Assembly (NCBI GenBank): GCA_963789015.1
Contig: CAWBIU010000004.1
Span: 186,001 to 250,000, forward strand
Source of the DNA: JAOPZW01 sp963789015
Lineage (GTDB): Bacteria; Actinomycetota; Thermoleophilia; Solirubrobacterales; Solirubrobacteraceae
Direction of reading: 5' to 3'
Length of the DNA: 64,000 bases
The notes beneath the pieces are model-generated. The model had not been told where the DNA came from. It saw only the letters and a program-made list of their open reading frames with translations, and did not search any database. Within the stretch, counting starts at the first letter, position 1, and every line of letters starts with the position of its first letter. Position numbers and translations under genes: made by a program. This document shows positions 8,065 to 16,339 of the stretch, in pieces.

Positions 8065-9825
8065 ATGCTCGGACTGCGTCGCGCGCTGGCCGCGCTGTTC
8101 GTCGTCGGGGTGATCTTCGCGGGGTTCGACGTCGCTCTTGTGCTCGTCAGCGACCACGCCGAGCAGAAGGCCATCTCCGCGGTCCTCGGCCCGCTCATCG
8201 GGCTGAGCTTCATCGGCACCGGCCTGTTCGCCTGGTGGCGCCGCCCGCTGAACCGCTTCGGCCTGCTGATGACCGCGGTCGGGTTCGCGTGGTTCCTGGC
8301 CGCCCTGACCTATGCCGACGATCCCACGGTGCACACCGTCGGCGCGTTCCTGGCGCCGCTGTACCTGGTGCTCGTCATCCACATGGTGCTCGCGTTTCCC
8401 AGCGGGCGCCTGCAGACGCGGACCCAGCGCGCGCTCGTGGCCGTCACGTACGTCGACGCCTTCGTCGTCACGCTGCCGTGGTTCCTGCTCGGCGGCGACG
8501 TCTCCGGCGGCAACGAGGACGCGCCGGGCAACGCATGGGCCATCGCCCACGAGGAGTCGATCGCCTCGGCCTTCGACGCCGCCTCGTCGCTGATCGCCGT
8601 CGGCATCGCCGTCGCCGCGATCCTCGTGCTGCTGCGCAAGCGCCGCGTGGCGACGGCGCCCCAGCGCCGCGCGCAGGCGCCGATGCTGTGGACCGCGCTG
8701 GTCGTCATGACGCTGCTCGGGCTCGCCTTCCTCGGCGACGCGCTCGCCGTTCCCGACGCGGTCCTCATGCCCCTCTCGATCGCCGGCCTGATCGGCTTTG
8801 CCGTCGTCCCGTTCGCCTTCCTGCTCGGCCTCGTGCGCACGCGCTACACGGCCGCCGGGGCCGTCGGCGAGCTGATCGAGCGCCTCAACACGCCCGACCG
8901 CCGCATGTCGTTGCGCGAGGCGCTGGCCAACGCGCTCGGCGACCGCTCGCTGCAGCTCGTCTACTGGCGCGAGTGGGCCGGGCACTACGTCACCTACGAC
9001 GGCCAGCGCTACGAGCTGCCCGAGCCGGGCGCCGGGCGCGCCGTCGCCGAGGTCGAGCGCGACGGCAAGCTCGTCGGCGCGATCGTCTACGACGCGGCGC
9101 TGCGCGACGACCCGAGCCTCGTGCGCGCGGCGGCCGCGGCGGCCGCGCTGCAGCTCGAGAACGAGCGCCTCGAGGCCGAGCTGCGCGCCCGCGTCGAGGA
9201 GCTCCAGAGCTCGCGCGCGCGGCTCGTCGACGTCTCGATGTTCGAGCGCCGCCGGCTCGAGCGCGACCTGCACGACGGCGCCCAGCAGCGGCTCGTCGCG
9301 CTCTCGCTGCAGCTCGGCCTCGCCCAGCGCAAGCTCGCGCTCGACCCGCCGACCGCCGGGCGGCTGCTCGAGGCGGCCCGCGGCGAGCTGTCCCGCGCCC
9401 TGGAGGAGCTGCGCGAGCTGGCCCGCGGCATCCATCCCGCCGTCCTCACCGAGCGCGGCCTCGAGGCGGCGCTCGAGGCGCTCGCCGACCGCGCGCCGGT
9501 TGCGGTAGACCTCGCGTCCATGCCCGGCGATCGCCTCCCGTCCGCGGTCGAGGCGGCCGCCTACTTCGTGGTCGCCGAGTCGCTCACGAACGTCGTCAAG
9601 TACGCCGCCGCGGAGCATGCGACGGTCTGGGTCGCGCGCCATGACGGCTATGCCGTCGTCGAGGTGCGCGATGATGGTGTGGGCGGCGCGGACCCGGCCT
9701 CGGGCACCGGGTTGCGCGGCCTGGCCGACCGGCTCGCTGCGCTGGACGGCCGACTCGAGGTCCATTCCCCGCCCGGAGGAGGCACCGTGGTTCGCGCCAA
9801 CATCCCGTGCACGTCATGCGAGTAG
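8065..9825 (+). CDS. Membrane sensor histidine kinase, NarL/NreB type
   Basis: 586 residues. About eight hydrophobic membrane segments fill the first ~260 residues, with only short loops. A coiled stretch (about 350-395) leads to the HisKA_3 dimerisation region, where phospho-acceptor His403 lies in RDLHDGAQQRL. The C-terminal HATPase domain has AESLTNVVKYA (N box), DDGVGG (G1) and GTGLRGLADRL (G2). The stop overlaps the start of the response regulator by 10 bases, the usual mark of a cognate pair. The many membrane segments and lack of an extracytoplasmic sensor domain suggest sensing within or at the membrane, perhaps related to the MMPL exporter downstream. Confidence 0.92.
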   Translation: MLGLRRALAALFVVGVIFAGFDVALVLVSDHAEQKAISAVLGPLIGLSFIGTGLFAWWRRPLNRFGLLMTAVGFAWFLAALTYADDPTVHTVGAFLAPLYLVLVIHMVLAFPSGRLQTRTQRALVAVTYVDAFVVTLPWFLLGGDVSGGNEDAPGNAWAIAHEESIASAFDAASSLIAVGIAVAAILVLLRKRRVATAPQRRAQAPMLWTALVVMTLLGLAFLGDALAVPDAVLMPLSIAGLIGFAVVPFAFLLGLVRTRYTAAGAVGELIERLNTPDRRMSLREALANALGDRSLQLVYWREWAGHYVTYDGQRYELPEPGAGRAVAEVERDGKLVGAIVYDAALRDDPSLVRAAAAAAALQLENERLEAELRARVEELQSSRARLVDVSMFERRRLERDLHDGAQQRLVALSLQLGLAQRKLALDPPTAGRLLEAARGELSRALEELRELARGIHPAVLTERGLEAALEALADRAPVAVDLASMPGDRLPSAVEAAAYFVVAESLTNVVKYAAAEHATVWVARHDGYAVVEVRDDGVGGADPASGTGLRGLADRLAALDGRLEVHSPPGGGTVVRANIPCTSCE

Positions 9826-10460
9826 TCCTGGCCGACGACAGCATGCTGCTGCGCGAGGGCGTCGCCCGGCTGCTCGAGGAGGCGGGTCTCGAGGTCGTCG
9901 CCCAGGCCGGCGACGCCGAGGACCTGCTGCGCAAGGTGGGCGCGCACAAGCCCGACGTTGCCATCGTCGACGTGCGCATGCCGCCCACGCACACCGACGA
10001 GGGCCTGCGCGCGGCGTCGGAGATCCGCGACCGCCACCCGGGCGTCGGCGTGCTCGTCCTGTCCCAGTACATCGAGGAGGGCTACGCGCTCGAGCTGCTG
10101 TCGTCGAACGCCGAGGGCGTCGGCTACCTGCTCAAGGACCGCGTCGCCGACCTCGAGCGCTTCGTCGACGCCGTCCGGCGCGTGGGGGAGGGCGGCAGCG
10201 CGCTCGACCCCGAGGTCGTCTCGCGGCTGCTCGGCCGCCGCCGGCGCGAGGACCCGCTGTCCGAGCTCAGCCCGCGCGAGCGCGAGGTCCTCGGGCTGAT
10301 GGCCGAGGGGCGCTCCAACCACGCGATCGCCGACCAGCTCGTCGTCACCGAGCGCGCCGTCGAGAAGCACGTCACGAGCATCTTCAACAAGCTCAGCCTG
10401 CCGCCCGCCCAGCAGGACCACCGGCGCGTGCTCGCCGTGCTGACGTACCTGCGGGCCTGA
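9816..10460 (+). CDS. Response regulator, NarL/LuxR family
   Basis: 214 residues from ATG 9816; a GTG at 9807 is an alternative. The receiver domain has Asp7-Asp8, phospho-acceptor Asp52 in VDVRMPP and the Lys in YLLKD. The C-terminal LuxR-type helix-turn-helix is LSPREREVLGLMAEGRS with the recognition helix around VVTERAVEKHVTSIF. It overlaps the kinase gene and should be its transcriptional output partner. The next gene downstream, an MMPL transporter with its own promoter-like hexamer, is a plausible target. Confidence 0.93.
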   Translation: MRVVLADDSMLLREGVARLLEEAGLEVVAQAGDAEDLLRKVGAHKPDVAIVDVRMPPTHTDEGLRAASEIRDRHPGVGVLVLSQYIEEGYALELLSSNAEGVGYLLKDRVADLERFVDAVRRVGEGGSALDPEVVSRLLGRRRREDPLSELSPREREVLGLMAEGRSNHAIADQLVVTERAVEKHVTSIFNKLSLPPAQQDHRRVLAVLTYLRA

Positions 10461-10513
10461 TTCCCGCAGGCGCTCGCGGCGCGAAGAATCTCCACCGGCG
10501 CCCGGTCGCCATT

Positions 10514-10519
10514 TAGGCT
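10514..10519 (+). promoter_or_regulatory. -10-type hexamer TAGGCT upstream of the MMPL gene
   Basis: TAGGCT lies 51 bases before ATG 10571. Unlike the leaderless cases, a normal leader with an AGGAG ribosome site (10557-10561) sits between. This suggests an independent promoter after the regulator gene. Confidence 0.4.
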
Positions 10520-10570
10520 CGGCCGGCACTTTCGCCTTGCTCTCTCGCGGTCCAGCAGGAGCTCCAGCCC

Positions 10571-13057
10571 ATGACGCCGTTGCTGTACGGCCTCGGGCAA
10601 CGCTGTGTCAGACATCGCCTGACGGTGTTCGCCGTCTGGTTGGTCGTCGTCGCCGCCCTGGCGATCGCCGCGCGCACCGTCGGGCCCGACGTCAACGACA
10701 ACCTCACGCTGCCGGGCAGCGACAGCCAGCAGGCCACCGACCTGCTCGAGCAGCGCTTCCCGTCGCAGGCCAACGGCACCAACCCGGTCGTGCTGAAGGC
10801 GCCGTCGGGCGACAAGCTGACCGACGAGCGCTTCTCCAAGCCGATCGACGACACGGTGGCCGCGCTGAGGGCCGACGCCGACGTGCGCGACGCGACCAGC
10901 CCCCTGTCGAGCGCCGGAGCCGACTTCCTGTCCAAGGGCAAGAGCACCGGCTACATCGCGCTCAACCTCAGCGCGGGCCCGAGCGACCTGACCACCGACG
11001 ACGCCGAGCGGATCGTCGCCGAGGCCGATCCGGCCCGCAAGGCGGGCCTGTCGGTGGGCTTCGGCGGCTACCTCGGCCAGAAGGTGTCCAAGCCCGAGAC
11101 GCACTCCAGCGAGGCGGTCGGGCTGGGCATGGCCGTCATCGTGCTGCTCTTCACCTTCGGCACCGTCGTCGCCATGGGGCTGCCGATCGTCACGGCCATC
11201 TTCGGGCTCGTCAGCGGCCTGTCGATCATCACCCTGATCAGCCAGGTCGCCGAGGTGCCGACGGTGGCGCCGACGCTCGCGACCATGATCGGGCTCGGCG
11301 TCGGGATCGACTACGCGCTGTTCATCGTCACCCGCCACCAGGCGCAACGGCGCGCCGGGATGGCCACGGACGAGTCGATCGCGCGCGCGTGTGCCACGTC
11401 CGGCGGCGCGGTCGTGTTCGCCGGCACGACGGTGATCGTCGCGCTGCTGTCGCTCGCGATCGTCGACATCCCGCTCGTCACGACCCTCGGCTACACCTCC
11501 GCGCTGGTCGTCGCCGTCGCCGTGGCCGCCGCCGTGACGCTGCTGCCCGCCGTGCTCGCCATCGTCGGCGACCGGATCGACGCGCTCGCCCTCCCGCACC
11601 GGCGCGCGGCGACCGACGACCACCCCCATGGCTGGGAGCGCTGGGGACGGGCCGTGGCCCGCCGGCCGCTGCCCAGCGCGATCGTCGCCGTCGTCGTGCT
11701 CGTCGCCCTCGCCGTACCGGCGCTCGACCTCTACCTCGGCCAGCAGGACAACGGCGCCCTGCCGACGAGCACCGACGCCCGGCGCGCGTACGACGGCATG
11801 ACCGCGGCCTTCGGCCCGGGCGCCAACGGGCCGCTGCTCGTGAGCGTCGACATGTCGAAGAAGCCGGCCACGGAGGACACGTCGCAGATCGACGACATCG
11901 ACAAGCAGGAGGACGAGCAGAAGCAGCAGGCGCAGAGCAAGGCCGACGACCAGGAGCAGCAGATCGCGGCGTCCCTCGAGGCCCAGGGCGTCCCGCCGGC
12001 GCAGGCGCAGTCGCAGGCCGAGGCGCAGGTCAAGCCGCAGCTCGACGCGCAGACCAAGCAGATCCAGGAGCAGGCGGAGGATCAGCGCAAGAAGGCGCAG
12101 AACAAGGCGACCGATCCGCGCCTGCAGACGCTGCGCACGGACCTGCAGAAGACCAGCGGCGTCGACAAGGTGACCCAGCCGCTCGTCAACTCGTCGGGCA
12201 GCGCGGCCGTGCTGACCGTGACGCCGAAGACGGCCCCGTCCGACCGCGCCACCGAGCAGCTCGTGCGCCGCATGCGCGACGACACGATCCCCACGGCGAC
12301 CGAGGGCGCCGACATGACCGCGGATGTGGGCGGGACGACCGCCGGCTACGTCGATCTGGCCGACGAGATCTCGAGCCGGCTGGTCCCGACGATCGGCGTC
12401 GTCGTCGCGCTGAGCTTCGTGCTCCTGCTGCTCGCCTTCCGCTCGATCGTCATCCCGCTCACGGCGGGGCTGATGAACCTCGTCTCGATCGGCGCCGCGT
12501 TCGGGGTGGTCACGGCCGTCTTCGAGAAGGGCTGGGGCGCCTCGCTCGTCGGCCTCGACGGCGAGGTGCCGATCGTCAGCTTCGTCCCGCTGATGATGTT
12601 CGCGATCCTCTTCGGGCTCTCGATGGACTACGAGGTCTTCCTGATGACGCACATCAAGGAGGCCTGGGAGCGCACGCACGACAACACGAAGGCCGTCGTC
12701 GACGGCGTCGCGCACACCGGCCGGGTCATCACCTCGGCGGCGCTGATCATGGTCAGCGTGTTCTTCGCGTTCATCATCAACGGCGACCCCACGGTCAAGC
12801 AGTTCGGGGTCGGGATGGGTGTCGCCGTGGCCGTCGACGCGACGCTCGTGCGCTGCCTGCTCGTGCCCGCGGTGATGACGCTGCTCGGCCGCTCCAACTG
12901 GTGGTTCCCGGGCTGGCTGGACCGCCTCGTCCCGAACTTCTCGATCGAGGGCGAGGAGTGGTTCCGCGCGCGCGACGCCCGCGAGCGCCACGGCGCTCCG
13001 GGACCGCCCGCGCCGGCGGGGCCGGCGCAGCTGCCGCCCGACACCGTGCCGCACTGA
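10571..13057 (+). CDS. MMPL/RND-family membrane transporter
   Basis: 828 residues in two homologous halves, each with one leading membrane helix, a large extracytoplasmic loop and a five-helix bundle. Conserved acidic motifs in the membrane are GLGVGIDYALFIVTRH (about residue 245) and FGLSMDYEVFLMTHIKE (about residue 680), matching proton-driven MMPL exporters that move lipids or hydrophobic compounds. The second loop holds an unusual Gln/Lys/Asp/Ala-rich helical insert (about residues 430-520). An AGGAG site sits 9 bases before the ATG. It follows a two-component pair, which may control it. The substrate is unknown; MMPL relatives export cell-envelope lipids in mycobacteria. Confidence 0.92.
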   Translation: MTPLLYGLGQRCVRHRLTVFAVWLVVVAALAIAARTVGPDVNDNLTLPGSDSQQATDLLEQRFPSQANGTNPVVLKAPSGDKLTDERFSKPIDDTVAALRADADVRDATSPLSSAGADFLSKGKSTGYIALNLSAGPSDLTTDDAERIVAEADPARKAGLSVGFGGYLGQKVSKPETHSSEAVGLGMAVIVLLFTFGTVVAMGLPIVTAIFGLVSGLSIITLISQVAEVPTVAPTLATMIGLGVGIDYALFIVTRHQAQRRAGMATDESIARACATSGGAVVFAGTTVIVALLSLAIVDIPLVTTLGYTSALVVAVAVAAAVTLLPAVLAIVGDRIDALALPHRRAATDDHPHGWERWGRAVARRPLPSAIVAVVVLVALAVPALDLYLGQQDNGALPTSTDARRAYDGMTAAFGPGANGPLLVSVDMSKKPATEDTSQIDDIDKQEDEQKQQAQSKADDQEQQIAASLEAQGVPPAQAQSQAEAQVKPQLDAQTKQIQEQAEDQRKKAQNKATDPRLQTLRTDLQKTSGVDKVTQPLVNSSGSAAVLTVTPKTAPSDRATEQLVRRMRDDTIPTATEGADMTADVGGTTAGYVDLADEISSRLVPTIGVVVALSFVLLLLAFRSIVIPLTAGLMNLVSIGAAFGVVTAVFEKGWGASLVGLDGEVPIVSFVPLMMFAILFGLSMDYEVFLMTHIKEAWERTHDNTKAVVDGVAHTGRVITSAALIMVSVFFAFIINGDPTVKQFGVGMGVAVAVDATLVRCLLVPAVMTLLGRSNWWFPGWLDRLVPNFSIEGEEWFRARDARERHGAPGPPAPAGPAQLPPDTVPH

Positions 13058-13088
13058 ATCCCCCCAAACCGCAGGAGGCCGTGCCCAC

Positions 13089-14433
13089 ATGCGCACCACC
13101 AGGATGGCCGTCGCGGCGCTCGCCGCCGGCCTGCTCGCGTTCACCGCATCCGCCGCGGAGGCCTCGGCGCCGGGCTGGTCGACGCCCCAGGCCATCAGCA
13201 CCTACGCCGTCGGCGTCTTCGGCGCCGGCCCGAACGGCCAGGGGGTGCAGCTGTTCGCCAACGGCGCGGCGCAGACGCGCACCGCGCAGATGCGGGGGAT
13301 CCAGAAGGACGCGTCACAGGGAGGGGCGAAGCCCATCGACGCCGGCCGGCCGGGGTTCGACGCGCCGTCGGTGAGCGTCAACGCGACGGGGCAGCTCGTC
13401 TCGGCATGGACGCTCGACACGCAGCAGCCCGGCCCGATCGGGCTGGCCGCGGCGCTCGGCACGCGCGCGAACCTCCCGAGGACGGCCTCGGTGCTGCCGA
13501 CCACGGGCTCGGTCGGCGACCTGGCCACGGCGATCACCGACGGCGACATCGCGCTGGTGGCGTGGATCGAGTTCTCGAGCGGTCCGCCCGTGGTCAAGGC
13601 CGCGACCCTGCGGCCCGGCCAGGCGCCGCAGACCGTGGTGCTGACGACGCGTGCGAACGCGACCCTGACGAACGTCTCGGCGGGCTTCGACAGCGCGAGC
13701 AAGCCGATCGTGACCTGGGCGGTCGATCCCATCACGGCCGGCACGCCCGCCGGTCATCGGCATCGCCCGGGGCGACGGCCTCGGCGGCTTCGCGCCGGCG
13801 GTCGAGAACGCGGTCGCCACCGGAGCGCTGAACAACCTGAAGACGTTCACGACGGTCAACGGCTCGCTGATCGCGCTCTGGTCCGACGGGGTCGTCGGCG
13901 CCGGCAAGCCGATCCAGGTCAAGACGGCCGAGGCGTTGCCGGGCGCCTCGCTCGGTGGGACCCAGACGCTGACGAGCGGCACGCAGGGCGCGGCGCCCGC
14001 CTTCGGCGCCAACGCCTCCGGGCGCGCCGGGGTGATCCTCCCGAGCGCGTCGGGCTCGGACACGAAGCTGCGCGTCGTGCTGCGCTCGGCGACGGGCACG
14101 TGGGGCACCGCCCGGACGGTCGGCGCCTCCGGTCGCTACGTGGCCCACGCGGACATCGGGGTCGACGCGAAGAGCCGCGTGGTCGCGCTGTGGGACGACG
14201 GCGCCTCGAAGTCCTCCGGCCCGACGCGCATCCTGGCGGCGCGATCGGGGTCGTCGACCGATCCGCTCGGCTCCTACCACCAGCTCTCGCAGCGTTCGAA
14301 CGACAAGCGCTGCAGCGGAGCCACGCTCATCGTGTCGACGAGCGGGGACGGGCTCGGGCGCTGGGACTGCAGCACGAAGAGCTCGGGGTCGATCAACGGG
14401 CCGCGGCTGGCCCGCCTGACCAAGGCGTCGTAG
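13089..14433 (+). pseudogene. Secreted protein of unknown function, reading frame broken by a +1 shift
   Basis: Starts at ATG 13089 after AGGAGG (13073-13078). A clear signal peptide is present (basic MRTTR, hydrophobic core, ASAAEASA cleavage region). The body has short beta-rich repeats of the kind ALVAWIEF, PIVTWAVD, LIALWSDG and VVALWDDG, like a beta-propeller. The coding frame runs to about 13745, then continues convincingly one base on (PPVIGIARGDGLGGFAP and onward) to TAG 14431-14433. Dropping one C of the CCC at 13746-13748 restores a protein of about 447 residues. Whether this is a real mutation or a sequence error cannot be decided here. It is separated from the convergent aminotransferase by 4 bases. 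No enzyme motif was recognised. Confidence 0.75.
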
Positions 14434-14437
14434 CGGC

Positions 14438-15490
14438 TCAGCGCGCGCCGAGCGCCGCGAGCGCCGCGTCCACGTCCTCCTCGGTGTTGTAGAGGTGCCA
14501 GGACGTGCGCAGGCGCCCGCCGCGCTCGGCGGCCTGCACGCCGGCGGCCTCCAGGCGCTTGTGCGCGCCGGGCACGTCGGCGACGACGATCGCCGAGTTC
14601 GACGGCTCGAGCCCCAGCCCGGCGCGGAAGCGGTTGGCCAGGCCGACGTCGTGGGCGTGGATGGCGGGCACGCCGATCTGCCCGACGAGCTCGACGGCGG
14701 GCAGCGTGCCGACCCAGGCGAACCACGCCGGCGACGTGTCCAGGCGGCGCGCATCCGCGGCGAGGCGCAGCGGCGGGCCGAAGTAGCTCGAGTGGACGTC
14801 CTCGCCCGCGAACCAGCCCGCCCCGCCGGGCAGGATCCCGGCCAGGCGCTCCGGGCGGACGGCCATGAACGCCGTGCCGCGCGGGGACATGAGCCACTTG
14901 TAGGCGGCGCACACGACGACGTCGAAGCGCCCGGCGTCGATCGGCAGCCAGCCGCACGCCTGCGTGGCATCGAGCACGGTGATCGCGCCGGCGGCCCGCG
15001 CGGCGGCGGCGATCGCGTCGAGGTCGGCGACCTCGCCGGAGGACATCTGGACCGCGCTGAAGGCGACGACGTCGGTGCGCGCGTCGATCTCGCCCGCGAG
15101 CTCGGCCGGTGGAACGACCCGCACCCGCACCCCGCGGCCCGCCTGGACGAGGAACGGGAACAGCGTCGAGGCGAACTCGACGTCGGGGATCAGGACGCGC
15201 GAGCGGTCGGGGATCGAGGCGGCCACCAGGCCGACGAGCCCGGAGACCGTCGCGCCCGTGGCCACGGTGCTCGCCGGCACCCCGACGAGCGCGGCGAAGG
15301 CGGCGCGCGCGGCGTCGGTGCGGTCGCCCCAGTCCTCCCAGCTCGTGCGCCCGAAACGCCAGTCGGCGAGCGCCTGCTGATGGGCCTCCCAGGCGCAGTC
15401 CGGCGGCAGCCCGAAGCTCGCCGTGTTCAGGTAGACCGAGTCCGGATGCCACTGGCGGCGCGCCTGCGCGATGGTGGGCGTGGCCGCCAT
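14438..15490 (-). CDS. Aminotransferase class V-fold PLP enzyme
   Basis: 350 residues of the fold-type I, class V group (cysteine desulfurase, isopenicillin-N epimerase and kynureninase relatives). The PLP Lys is in CAAYKWLMSPRG, with the cofactor-binding Asp in LDATQACG before it. The N-terminal TASFGLPP segment is typical of the substrate site. The start was taken at ATG 15490 because TATGGT ends 8 bases upstream and the frame further upstream is antisense to the ABC gene. A bare class V enzyme without pathway neighbours: sulfur transfer, epimerisation or transamination are all possible. Confidence 0.87.
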   Translation of the reverse strand: MAATPTIAQARRQWHPDSVYLNTASFGLPPDCAWEAHQQALADWRFGRTSWEDWGDRTDAARAAFAALVGVPASTVATGATVSGLVGLVAASIPDRSRVLIPDVEFASTLFPFLVQAGRGVRVRVVPPAELAGEIDARTDVVAFSAVQMSSGEVADLDAIAAAARAAGAITVLDATQACGWLPIDAGRFDVVVCAAYKWLMSPRGTAFMAVRPERLAGILPGGAGWFAGEDVHSSYFGPPLRLAADARRLDTSPAWFAWVGTLPAVELVGQIGVPAIHAHDVGLANRFRAGLGLEPSNSAIVVADVPGAHKRLEAAGVQAAERGGRLRTSWHLYNTEEDVDAALAALGAR

Positions 15491-15498
15491 GGGCCGCG

Positions 15499-15504
15499 AC
15501 CATA
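15499..15504 (-). promoter_or_regulatory. -10-type hexamer TATGGT for the aminotransferase
   Basis: On the minus strand TATGGT ends 8 bases before the aminotransferase ATG, in the 109-base divergent interval with the ABC transporter genes. Confidence 0.45.
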
Positions 15505-15585
15505 GCGCCGGTCCGAGGGCCAACGCTGACGCCCGCTGCAGCACGCCGGTTCGGCTACCCGTACCGATCGGTCGTAGGCGCGGAT

Positions 15586-15591
15586 TACTCT
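15586..15591 (+). promoter_or_regulatory. -10-type hexamer TACTCT for the ABC exporter operon
   Basis: TACTCT ends 8 bases before ATG 15600. It is the plus-strand half of the divergent promoter shared with the aminotransferase. Confidence 0.45.
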
Positions 15592-15599
15592 GCGGAGCC

Positions 15600-16337
15600 A
15601 TGACCGTCACCACGCCTCTGCTCGTCTCCGCCGCCGACGTCACCCGCGTCTTCGGGGAGGGCCAGGCCGCCGTCCGGGCGCTGGACGGCGTCACCGTCGG
15701 CTTCCCGCAGAGCAAGTTCACGGCCATCATGGGCCCGTCGGGCTCGGGCAAGTCGACGCTCATGCACATCCTCGCCGGGCTGGACCGCCCGACCTCGGGC
15801 TCGGTCGTCCTCGACGGCGTCGAGATCACCTCGCTCGACGACCGCAAGCTCACCGAGCTGCGGCGCGAGCGCGTCGGCTTCGTCTTCCAGTCGTTCAACC
15901 TGCTGCCCGTCCTCGACGCCCGCGAGAACATCGTGCTGCCGCTCTCGATCGCCGGCAAGCGCCCCGACGCCGAGTGGCTCGAGAAGCTGATCGACACCGT
16001 CGGCCTGCGCGACCGCCTCACCCACCGCCCGTCCGAGCTGTCGGGCGGCCAGCAGCAGCGCGTCGCCCTGGCCCGCGCGCTCGCCTCGCGGCCCGCCGTC
16101 GTCTTCGCCGACGAGCCGACCGGCAACCTGGACTCCAAGGCCTCGGGCGAGGTCCTCGACCTCCTGCGCCGCTCGGTCGACGAGTTCGGCCAGACGGTGA
16201 TCATGGTCACCCACGATCCGACGGCCGCCTCCTACGCCGACCGCCTGCTCGTCCTCGCCGACGGGCGCATCGTGCACGACGAGCAGGAGCGCCACAGCGC
16301 CGAGGACGTGCTCGACCTGATGAAGGCGGTCAGCTGA
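15600..16337 (+). CDS. ABC transporter ATP-binding protein, LolD/MacB type
   Basis: 245 residues. Walker A is GPSGSGKST, the Q-loop is FVFQSFNLLP, the signature is LSGGQQQRVALARAL, Walker B is VVFADEPTGNLD and the H-loop His is in VTHDP. The FADEPTGNLD form and short length are typical of the LolD/MacB/FtsE branch, which pairs with FtsX-fold permeases. The permease starts 2 bases after this stop. These exporters drive conformational work on substrates at the outer membrane face rather than pumping through the bilayer. Confidence 0.94.
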   Translation: MTVTTPLLVSAADVTRVFGEGQAAVRALDGVTVGFPQSKFTAIMGPSGSGKSTLMHILAGLDRPTSGSVVLDGVEITSLDDRKLTELRRERVGFVFQSFNLLPVLDARENIVLPLSIAGKRPDAEWLEKLIDTVGLRDRLTHRPSELSGGQQQRVALARALASRPAVVFADEPTGNLDSKASGEVLDLLRRSVDEFGQTVIMVTHDPTAASYADRLLVLADGRIVHDEQERHSAEDVLDLMKAVS

Positions 16338-16339
16338 CC

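Noticed and set aside
10124..13201. A minus-strand 1025-codon frame opposite the MMPL transporter
   Set aside because: Antisense shadow; the repeated Leu/Arg run in it mirrors the Gln/Lys-rich insert of the real protein.
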